Source of the DNA: Yponomeuta sedellus
Taxonomy: Eukaryota > Arthropoda > Insecta > Lepidoptera > Yponomeutidae
Direction of reading: 5' to 3'
Assembly: GCA_934045075.1 (NCBI GenBank)
Contig: OW203726.1
Location: 11,184,527 to 11,248,526, forward strand
DNA: 64,000 nt
Shown: one piece after another, positions 13,801 through 25,800 of the stretch
Layout of the letters: each line of letters begins with the position of its first letter
Numbering within the stretch: position 1 is the stretch's first letter
Made by a program: the position numbers and the translations under genes
Notes under the pieces: model-generated
The model's database searches: none
What the model was told of the DNA's origin: nothing
The model's input: only the letters and a program-made list of their open reading frames with translations

Positions 13801-16800
13801 GCTGGCGAACGCAGCAACAATTTTATTTGTGTAACGGTGCACACCCGTGAATTGGATTCACAAATAACGGTCGTAAAATTATGAAGTATATCGGTATAAG
13901 TGCCATAAGAAGTCACAACTTCAGAGCTTTTTTAAGTAGCCTACAAATGTCCCACTGCAGGGCACAGGCCTTCTCTCAGAGAGAGAGGGAGATAGAGAGA
14001 GTATGGGCTTAATTACCACGCATGCCCACCGCGGATTGGCAATTTCAACCGCTGAGAGGTATTGGAAAGCCTCCGACACTCAGGTTTCCTTCACCGTTAG
14101 CGAGTGGTGTTGCTACTATGACTATAAATGTAGCTAACTTAAAAAACAAAGCCAGTGGCACATGCCCGCACTGGAAATCGAACCTGGGTCTCTCGCTTCT
14201 GAGTTCGTTATTCTACACACAGAGCTACCGCCGCTCAGGTAACCAATGAAATAATTAAATAAGAAAAGAGGTTTGAAGAAGTTTGATTCAAACGGAGCGT
14301 GAATCCGAACCCTTCTATTCAAATTCGGGCATTGCAAAGGCACTTTGCATGTCTAGAATCACATCCTCATGCATGATATTGAATACGGTACTACTAAAGC
14401 CAGCTCGCGAATACAGTTAACTAATAACTGAAAATGTAGTGGTGAATAATTGGAAAATAAGTGCAGAGTGTAAGTCACTAATGTAGTGGTCGCTCAATTA
14501 CGTGCTTGCTACTGGTCCACTAGTCGGCACTTAATAAACCGTTTGTATGCCAATGATACGGTTATAAAAAACAATGACTTTTTATTCCGCAATATCCATT
14601 CGCAGCACCTAATTAATACAGTAGAGTTCTTTATTAAGCTATTAGAATCCACGGGAGAGTTTAATTAATTTTATTTTAGTTGTTACAGTAATAAAATACA
14701 CAAGTGATAAGGTAAATAAATTCATAATTTAAAGTATCCACTGGGAACAAAACAGTTTGCAGGATTGATTGAGGTGCAGGATCATGGTCCATGTGCTAAA
14801 ATAAAACTAGGGACTTGTGGAAGATTCCGGTCAGCAGCGTTTTCCAACGGTAGCTTCGCTGAGCTTTTAATGTAATGTAAATGTCATGGGTTAAGTAATA
14901 TTATAAGAGTAGTCATGAGACTGGCCACAAAGCGGGTCACCTTGCGTTGAGAGATGCCTTGCAAAACACAGCTGTCTGGGCGAGTACAATCGAAAACGTC
15001 ACGCCTTGTGACTTGTAAGATGAGAGTGAAGTTACACTGATAATCAGAATGCAGCAATTTGTGGTATTGTTAATCTCTGTGATTTACTTATTATAGTTGT
15101 AACAAAAAGATGAAAATTACAAGAGTGTAGGACCCGCGTGAGGATTATGGGCATTACCCCCAATGATGACACAACCTTGCGCAATGGCGCTCATTAGGGG
15201 TGGGCTATGTCAAGCAGTGGACAAATATAGCCTGGAGATGAAGATGAAGGAACCAAGTAAGACCTAGAGATGCTTAGGAGCATTGAACATGCATTGAGTT
15301 CTTGTAAGTTATTATGTGTAATATAGTTGTTACAACTATAGATAGAGAGAGAGAACACTTTATTGTACATAAAAAAGGAAATTACCCAGATATTTCTTAA
15401 TCTTAGAGTACATACGGCGGCCTTATAAAGTTAATAAAACAAAACTAGATTTAAAACACCAAGGGTTTCGCAGCTGGCGTAAGTGCAAGAATAGTCCATA
15501 CACTCATACTATGTTCAGTTAACGTAATATGTCGAAGAAAACATAGACTTTTAACTGACTTCAAAAAAGGAGAAGGTTATTAATTCCCTTGGAATCGTTT
15601 TTTTATGTGGTTCCTGGATAACTCGAAGACGTTTGGATCGATTTAGAATCGCTGACTATAAGGATCTGATGATGATAGGTTCCTGGAGAAATCGAGGTAA
15701 CTCATCAAATTTTTAAGGCACACTTCTTATAGTGCATTTGCTTTAGGCAAATTGAATAGGCTATTTGACAGTGTAAAAAAAGTATTAATTAGATATATTT
15801 GTTTTAATTATGACTTTCAAACCATTTTAACGTAGTAAAAAAAAGGATATAATCGATTTAACGTATTTTAACTAAAAAAGAGTGGGTCATTTATATAAAA
15901 AACGGATAGTACGGATAATGCAGCAATTTTATATAAAACGGCCAGGATTGGTGGAACCTATCTATAACGACGCCACAGCTCAGTAAAACCCGACAGTTGA
16001 CTTGATTGATTTGATTGTATACTGACCAGTGACGTATAATTGCGACGCTATAGTGTTCAAGCTAGCGTTTTGGCGGATTATTTTAAAAGTTAATATTTAG
16101 TTGCTTTTTTAAAAAATAATACACGTAAGATTCAAACGTTATCATTTCTTATTCAACGAAATATCTGAGTTTGTTTTCAGAAACTTGTCAAATAACCTAT
16201 TCGGCAGAGTCGTAAAGATGCACAAAAATAGTAAATATTTTCATTAAAGAAACCTGAAAACCAACACTACACTCTAAAAATACAGAAATTATTTAAACTA
16301 AAATGACCTTTAACTTCGGGATGATGCTACTTATTGTCAGGACATATCTAAAAGTCGGCACAGGGCGATAGTCGGCATCGCGCTACTGAATCGCAGATAA
16401 TAAGTTTTGCAGAAATATATTTTGGAGTTCATGAGCAAATTGTCTTGTAACTTGGTACCAACCGGCTATATGATACTTCCAATTGTATACGGCAAAACAT
16501 AGATATGTAAGCCTTTTAATACAAGTCATTTTCTGATGTGTACAATAAAGAGTTCTAATCCTATACTAATATTATAAACGCGAAAGTTTGTAAGTTTGGA
16601 TGGATGGATATTTGTTACGTGAAAGTAAAAACTACTGAATGGATTTTAATGTAACTTTACAATAATATAGCTTGTATAGAATAATATAGCTTGTACATCG
16701 GAATAACACATAGGCTACAATTTATAAAGATATTGTGCGAATTGTCCAAAATATAATAAATAAGTGTCAAGTAGGAAAAATCTTCCATCTGCGAGCTATT

Positions 16801-19800
16801 CTTGCGTGCGTTGCCAAAAGCGCTAGAGTTATATATATGTGTGTAATGTATGTAATGTATGATGGAAATGTTTATCTTAAATAGTTCTACAAAAAATCCC
16901 GCTACAGTATATAACTATATCTTATGTGTAAGCCATTATAGCCAGTGTTTGTTATGTATTCACGTCTAAACGGCTTGAGCGATTTTTAATAAAATGGGGT
17001 ACTGCAATAGCTGACACCCTAGATTAACTTGATTAACGTGGGCTACGTTTTACTGCGGGAAAATATCTTTTTCCCATGGAAAAATCGAAAGACCGCGGGT
17101 AACACCGCGGGGCACAGCTAGTCAAATCTAATGTATAATTCTACATCATCTACATGACATGGTCCTGATTCGAAATTTCTTCGAAATATTTGTATAAATT
17201 ATATTTGTATTTTTAGTGTTTTGATATTGGTTATAATTTTTTAAGTCAGGTAAACAATGACATCGCCTAACTTAGAAAGAATGAGCCGAAGTGGGTTTTA
17301 AACCCGCTACGCCTCAAGCGCTATGATAAAAGATTATGTTAAACTAATCAAAGTCAATTAATATTAGGCTGATTATCTTTAGCGACAGGGCATATTTATT
17401 AGATGACACACCTTTTCTCCATTTGATTGTTACCTAATACGATTGCGAACTGGTATATAGTGGCCCATACCTGATGTAACAGCGGGCCGACCGGTTGGCA
17501 TGTCCTCGATACCTTTGCGGGCCGACTGACGAGTGGGTAGATGTAAATCGAACTGTTTATTTATTGATATTTGGATTGATACGAAAATAGAGTTAAAAAG
17601 CAACCGTGACTTTTGTGGCTTCTGAGGTTTAGGAACTCTTTCAGTTTGGATTTTTTTTTATGTATGACGTACGTTTTACCTCTTTAGGCTCCGAAGTCTT
17701 CGTAGAAAGTGTTTTTTCTGAGTTACATAAAAAAATAATTATGAATAAAATGCCCATTTTGATGACTCAAAAATTAATAATTAATTTTGATGACTCAAAA
17801 ATTAAAAATTCTACCAGACGTGACTATATAAGATTTTTTTTTCGACGTCGTCGGTTGGTTGCCATTACAACAAGAAAATAGAATCCTAGCAATAAAATAA
17901 AAAACTGTTTCGATAAGGCGTTTAAGTAAGACGCGAAATTTTGTACATAGTAACTATCTGTAATAATTTGATATCTACGTAAGCCTAGGATATTATTTTG
18001 GTTTTAAGGGGAAGTTTTAAACAGCTTCTGCTCAACATCATTACGTTTTAACTTCTGCTCAACATCATTACAAAACATTACGTTTTATTTGCGCATAACA
18101 TTTACGTTGCTTGGGGAAGAAATTAAAAAAAATGTTGTAACATTGCAAATTGATTGCTTTGTGTACTGTTTCATGAAAAATACGAGCAGGAGACGCGACT
18201 TTACAGTAATAATAAAAACCTGTCATATATACTTACGATAAAAATAAGTTATTTTTGTTTGTACCACAAATTACAGACAAAAAAAATTAAAAAGTAAAAT
18301 GAAAAATATATCCTCTGCATACAGCCGACAAATTCAAATTTATTATATTACTCCGAGTTGGTTATGTACGTACACGCAACAAAACACTCACTCTTAATTT
18401 AAAAACCTATTTAGAGGCTAAAATTTCACCCATGCCGGCATTCGAACCCGCAACCTCTGGCTATCCGTGCCAGAGGTTGCGGGTTCGAATCCCGGCATGG
18501 GTGAAATTTTTAGCCTCTAAATAGGTTTTTAAATTTTTTCCTTAGCACGGGTTAGTGCATTAAAAATTAAAAAAATAGTATACTCACTCTAATAAAATAT
18601 AATTTTAAATGCAAACAAAGGGCATATTGCTGATTGTCTTTTATAAGTACCAAATTAAGACTCTCCCACGGAAGCTTTATCTTATTGTGTGGTTGGGCAA
18701 TAGAAGTAATAGGAAATGTTCAATGATGAAGGGTGACGGAGTCCTAGCATTAGGCTGCGTGTGTGGTACGTATGGCGGCAAACGGCGGAAGCAGCCGGTG
18801 TTTTGCACAATTTTGCAACTAATGACAAGTCATTTGTGTCGTGTAGTCGCCACCTCTTCCCGCACAGTAGAGCGTAACTACCTAATTCTTACAAGGTGTG
18901 TGGCAAGAGGCACCAAGTTATTATTAACTATGAAATATTAGGTGGAAGTAAGTACTAATAGTACTCACCCACATATACATCCTTTTTGGAAATAAAGCGA
19001 TTGTCTTCGCCAATTTATGCCAAGGTTTGTTAAGAACCGAGCAAAGTTTGTTCTTTAGTATTTCGTGGTTGGATTTAGTTTATATTGTAAAACTTTCAGT
19101 CAAAGAGAAATACGTTACAGATACGGTTGAAAATTAGATAGCCTCATGTATTCTCCAAATGATTAGCTATGGTGACGCACAGTTGGTCAAACCGTACCAA
19201 ATATCAGTCACACCTGTTTACATATTGACAAAGTCTTGTTTTGCTTAAGGAGCGAGTTGATTCAATTTAATGAGATATTTTAATTCTATTCAAGCTCTGC
19301 AGCTCAGTACTACCTGTCAGTTTGGATTAATGGCCTGGTTAAAATACTCCTGCAACACAACAGACAACACATTTGACGTTGACATATATGGTAATTGCGG
19401 CAAATATGTATTTATAACAAAATAAAAACCACCTTCTGTACACTAAGACACTATTGATAACAACCTTTGAATGTCCCCACTGCTGGGGCACGGGTCTCTT
19501 CCTCCATCGCAGGAAGGATAGGTTATACTCCACCCTGGGGCCAAGTCCGGGTGGCCTTCGTTAAATTATTTCTGCGTTTTTAATGCCTTCTTCTTCTTTT
19601 CGTGTCAGCGATTCGACTAGTTTATATTTTTCCTGCCCAATAGTTTGCTACTGCAATTGCAGCACCGTTGGCCTCTGTTAGGACTTCCTGAGTGCAGGTG
19701 TGAGGAAAAACTGGACATTGGAGCAGGTGCACCATGGATTGGAATGAGGCTCCACAGTCACATTGCCCTTAGGAGACGCACTAAGGCACTAAAACGGCAG

Positions 19801-22800
19801 AAATAAATAAAAAATATGACCTGTCAATTCGAAATTCGTATATAAGATATTACAGAAGAACATTTTGGAGTCGGTGCCCAAAATGTATGTGCTGCTCAAA
19901 AACTTTGCACCGACTCCAAAATATTCTTCTATATTACGACTTTAGTCCTATAACGAATTTAGACCTATAATGGAAAATGGGTAGAGAAGGAGGATAAGGA
20001 GTGCAGCAGACAATAATGAGTAGCAGAAAATAATAACTGGACAAATGTCACTTAGGTAAGTTTATTTACACATGAATTGTAACGTTACTCTGGTAAGCAT
20101 TATGATACGAGTTCCATTCGAGAACCGGACATTAAAGCCAAGCGACCTCTTGAAAATTTATATTTATCAATCTATTGATACTTTTAAACTATATAGGAGC
20201 GAATTTATATATTTATTCTATATATGTATTATATGTTTTCCGCGTTTATTACCGCAGCTAACCATAGGACACAAAAATGTGCTAATTTTGCTAAAATCTT
20301 TAAAGGACAATTTTTTGGGTTTTGGTTCAAAAAGTGGAGTGCACAAACTAAATTGGAGATACTAATGGAATGTGTTATTATGACGAATGTTCACAGAATA
20401 CCTACGTTTTATTACGACTTTGTTACGTTGGAGGAGGTTCTCAATTCATTGATTTTTTTAATGTTCTATCGTAAAAATGAAGACACGCGAAAGTAAAAAT
20501 GAAGAAAAGCTTGCTGTGATCTTGACACAAAGTCATGTCATGGAAATGGATTTGTGAAAAAAGAATCGTTATTTCGCAGTTATAAAGGCGAGTGTAAAAT
20601 ATACCGAAATTATTTTTGACTTCGTAAAAAATACACTTGTCTCGTCCTTTAGCACCTATAAACTGTCACTCAAATATAATTTTACGTATGATGCTGCAGA
20701 GAGAAATTTAACCACTTGATCAGAGTGAATTCCTGATGAAAAAGGATTTTTATAGTAGGCAGGTACAATTTTGGTGTAAAAGATTTGAATTCAGATTATT
20801 TAGGAAAAATAATTAATACAAAAAAACCGGCGTAACTCGAAAATCAAACAAAATAATGTTTGTGGGCAATTTAAAAAACCTGGAGCGCACTACCTCCAGA
20901 CTTTAACTTGGCTGTAGATTTTGGGACAAACTGAGGCTAGTTAATAAAAGAGTTCAGTCTTCACTCCTTCATATTAATTATGTATGGGCACGACCGTAAA
21001 TGTTTTCACTCACACACAATACTCCCCGCACATAAATTTTACATAATATTAAGTACTTATAAAAATTGCACGCTTTCTTGCAATCCGATTTCTATTATAA
21101 ATAATTGAACTCTGCATCTGTCCAACATTTCCATTCGTTATGCTTTTCAAAACACAAATCCATCCATCGATCAGTAAGAATGATTACGCAGCCACAGACC
21201 TTCGACATGCCTTCGGACAATGGCCAAAATCAGAAGTGAGATGTACTAGGAAGCACACTAGATTTGACCGGAAAATAATAGTTTTGAACGTTTAAAAATT
21301 GACTACTGGTTAGTCAATTTCGTGACACTGGCCATGATTGTGTATGACATCTAAGTATGTGTAGTATGAATGTTAAAAATGTCGAGAACGGAATGGTAAC
21401 ATTATTCTAATACACATGAGTTAATTAACTTCAGTACGCACTCGGTCCATCTCTTTCTAGCATTTCACTCTAGTAGAGTTAGAGCGAGAAACTCTTAGTA
21501 CTTCATGATTAGATTACTTCAAGTTGGAAAGAAAACGACGAAAAACCCAAATTTAGTTTTAAAATAGTTTTGACTAAGTTTGTATACCTACCTAACAACT
21601 AATTGTAGATGGGCCCGATAAATATATAACTAATTATTCTGCAAACTGATAACTGATTCGCAGTGTCTTTTTGTGAATGTTATGTTTTAGTAATATGTTT
21701 TAAGTTTGTTTTGTTATTGTGGCGTAGGTATACACTGTTTCTATAATAAATGTTTTTTTTCTTCTTACTTTATTTTACTAAGCAATAAATAACTTTTCTG
21801 TTAAACTCACTACACCTCTAAACAAAATTGTGAAGTTCTTCGAAGCAGAAGGGCAAAGCGGTGCGGTGATATGGCGCAATAGGTTTCCTTTACAGATACG
21901 AATGTATATTTACTTCCTCGAGGTTGTTGTTATCTGTAGCGATCGCGGATCGCCGACAGAATCAGAGCGTTGCATGCAAGCCGCATGCTTCGACTCCTCA
22001 CATTACGACCGCTCGCAGGTAATGATTGCAAACGACGCACCCTTTGAACAATTAGTCTAATCTTACTGCTCACCTTGTTTATTCTTTACGGTGTCTTTCC
22101 GGGGCAGATTTCAAAAAACCCATCTAAGGTGAAATTACAACCATACTGCTCTCTGTAGCACCAAAAAGTATGTAAATCACATCATTACCTGACTACGCAG
22201 ATAGTTCAAGCTGACATTTCGTATTTGTATTTAACGAGTCTATAAATACGGGAAGTGTCGGCCTCACGATTTTAGAGGCCACCTTCGCCGCGCAGGCCAA
22301 ACCACTTAGCTCAATCGCATAGAACTCAATCATCTTCAATGTAAAAAACACTATGAATTACTGCAAGTGTAATGTCAACAAAGAAATTATGTGAAAATTC
22401 TTTCTGTGAAAGAGCACATTTTCTCGTGTACAAACAAAAATTTGGGACAAAGAACGCTTGGACTAAATTGCAATTAAATTGAGCGCAAATAGCTTATATT
22501 ATAGATAGATATACAGAGAACACTATTGCATATCAAAAAAAGAAATTCAAGACTAATACAATTGTTTTCCTCGTAGGTATCCTACATCAATGACCATTGC
22601 TTGTGTTCACCTTGTCGCATGTTTTAAGGTACATACTGTGTACAGGTAAGATTTATGTTCATATTTGTCAACGTGAGCTCAGCATGACGTCATGTCACTG
22701 CAGAGCGCCTGAGGCAGAACATATCCATATTCTTTAACTGCCCTTTTGTGGTAAGAAAACAAGCGATAGACAGAAGACCAAAACAAAGACCTAGCTCAAA

Positions 22801-25800
22801 ATTCATCCTGTCGCAATGCTAAAGCTGCGATAATAATATGCACTCGTATATCAGTCAATCTATTTGTTAAAATGTATTTTCAATTTGCATACATCATCAT
22901 ATTACGATCTGAGTACCAAAATAAAAGAACACAAAAAATGGGTGTGTCTATGTTTTATTCCCACGATACTGTTTAAAACGTTCCAAGAATAGTGCGACTT
23001 AATTTCAGTGCCATTACTATGCCGGTAGTTTTTTTTTATAAGACACGTGTTGTCGTAGTAAAAATGTAAGAAACTAATCAGAAAATAGAATATGACTGCC
23101 GTGTCGTGTAATCATTCTTGACAATAGCAAGTGGCTAGTCATGATTTCAAGCCGATCGATGTAGAGATACGCGTCAGAGCTAATAACTATGTATATTTTA
23201 CTTTGCGTGATGTAATTCCCGATCGAAGTCTCTTACAAACGAATTAAGTTATATTTGATACTCGTATTATTATTGTAACTAATAGTATCAACTTGAAATT
23301 TAATATCTGTTTAAAAATAGAACTTGTTGAGTGACGATTATAGGTCTTGTTGAGTGACGATTGAGTTACTGAGGCTATTGTCAAATCAGTTTCTATGTGA
23401 CAGAAGAGCAGATTGCAAGTGGCAATAGTGCTTGAAGTTATGTGAAGAGCTATGTTAAATTTACTGGCTGTATTCGTAGGTTTCAGTTTGCTTCCTTATG
23501 AATAGGCTTTGAGGCAATGAATGAGTCAATACGGCAACAATCCGTTTACTGAGTCACATGTTCCACGGATGAATATAAAAATAATTACTTAGAACGCCAC
23601 ATGTTCTTTGAACAAACTACAGTCAAATTGTTAAGTTATGTGTCACGTAGGTAAAGTTATAAAAAAACTTGGTCGCGAATTATATTGACAAATTCATCTA
23701 TGAGCAAACGTTTTCCTGTTCGATCTGCATGTAGAGACAGGCTCGTCTAATCCATGTTTACTACGTGCGCCAATTAATCGAGGTCAATTAAAATACCTTC
23801 AGACAATTAAATTAACTTAGTGTGTTTGAATATATGATATATGAATCTCGTGGACGGAAAAACTGAGTATTGACGTTTTCTATGTCGGAACTCAGAATTT
23901 AAAGTGCAATAAAAATTTACAATCAGCGCTTAGACCATCTCTTTCTCTGAAAAGCTGTGCCTTGTAGTCATTTTCAGTATTCCTAAGGCACATTTAAAGG
24001 ACTGCATCAAACCTTCCGTAACCGTATGTAAACACCTATTTCACCTTAGCACGGGTTAGTGCAACAATAATAATACAATCAAGTACGTAAACAGTCAACG
24101 TAGTTGTTACCAAATCCCCATATCCAGTAGTTCTACTCGTCATTATTACGAACAAGGTTTGAAAGGGAACGGAAAATCGCGCAAAGTAATCAATACATTT
24201 GAATGTCACAGGAGGTAACCTTAGCCTTTTTGACCATTGCAAAGTGGTCCCCAGTGGTCCTCAAAGTGGTTTGTATTGACGAGTAAGACTCCGCATTATT
24301 GAATGTAAAGATATAGGGATGTAACTAAACTTAGTCTAGACTTTTGTTCGGCTTAAAGCCCTCAGATAGTCATATTAATGCAGCCAGCAAGGCGAGGCTG
24401 GCAAAAAGTTTCAATGATCGAGCCTTACTTGGTCGACTTATGGCTCGTGCGTAGGATGCGTCGGCGCAGCCTTGCTGGTGTGGCATTGGCGTGCCAGTCG
24501 ATTGCCATACGCAGTCCGTATTTAGGGCAATATTCATTAGCTTGCCAATGGAGGCATAGCACATAGCACAGTTTAGCGAGCTGAAGGGAAATCAAATATA
24601 AAAAAATGTGAAATTTATTTAGTGTCTATAACTTCAACGTAGATTTTTTTATTAGATTAGAATGAGGTGTCAATGTTTTGAAACTAATTGAAAACTACGC
24701 ACGTTGTTGCTGACTTTCAGGATGTTTAGTTAATGAAATCAGTTCTATGGGGATCAGGGAATGCAACTTTTATCATTACCAGCAATATGGTTATTGCGGT
24801 ACTTTGATGACAGCGTTTTGGGATCGGTATTTACCGGTTTTATACTCTTATGAAGATACCCTCGACCAAGGTTCCAAAGATTCAAATACACATTACAAGG
24901 GTCGAGCTCAAGAGCGTATTAAAAAATCCTTGGTCGAGCTAAAAAGAACAGATATTGACTAAGAGGCTCTCTGTCCTTCTCTGGGTGTGTGACAATGGTC
25001 TGCGATGGCGACAAGGCAGGCGTATGAAGTTATTAATATTGATTCAGCCGCCAGACCTGCCTCCTACCAAAGATTGAATACGACAGAAAAATGGCTTCGA
25101 ATTACCTCAAGCGTATTAGCGTAGGTAATAAAAGTAAAAATTATTTATTTAGTAAAAGGTAATTGGCAGTGTACAGTTCGGGTGGGCTCCACACTAGGTA
25201 AATCCTGTATGAAGTGATGAGTTATTTTGTAACGAGTGATGTAACAATTACTTGAACACCTATGTTTTGTTTACGAGGACTGAAAAAACAGAAACTATAA
25301 AAATTGTAGGAAGTATTGTGTTAAGCATACAATTTTACGCTGCGTCTTCACTTTATGGATATTAACATAAGCATGTCTATATGTGATGAAGGTACAGATA
25401 CTTTTGGACCTTAGTCTGCTATGCTGTGCTTCCACAAACTCATTTGAATAATATTCTCTGTATAATAAAACATGCCGGTGCCTATCTCTTGTATGGTTTG
25501 GCGCCCACGCTTGCTTAAAACATCAACTCGGGTATGTATTGCATTGGTTAAACAGATGATCTTATTGTTAGCTCTTTGATGTGTAAAATGTGGGTTACAC
25601 AGGCATAACGTTCTTTACGTAATAATACATAATTTGAACGTGTTAAGCCGGTGTGAAATGCCTTGCGCACCAACTACATTCTTTTGTTGTTATGTGGATC
25701 ATTAAAGGTCAAATTAAATCTAGATACCAGTTATCTGTTTTAAATAAAAATAGTTTTAAAAGTCGTTTTATGTTACAAAAAGCCATTACAAACCAAACTG

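Noticed and set aside
22231..22290. TATA-like box tataaata with downstream CA
   Set aside because: No exon or ORF follows that could be its gene, so a promoter call is unsupported.
24370..24566. Overlapping open frames on both strands
   Set aside because: A locally GC-richer stretch opens both strands at once, typical of non-coding sequence.
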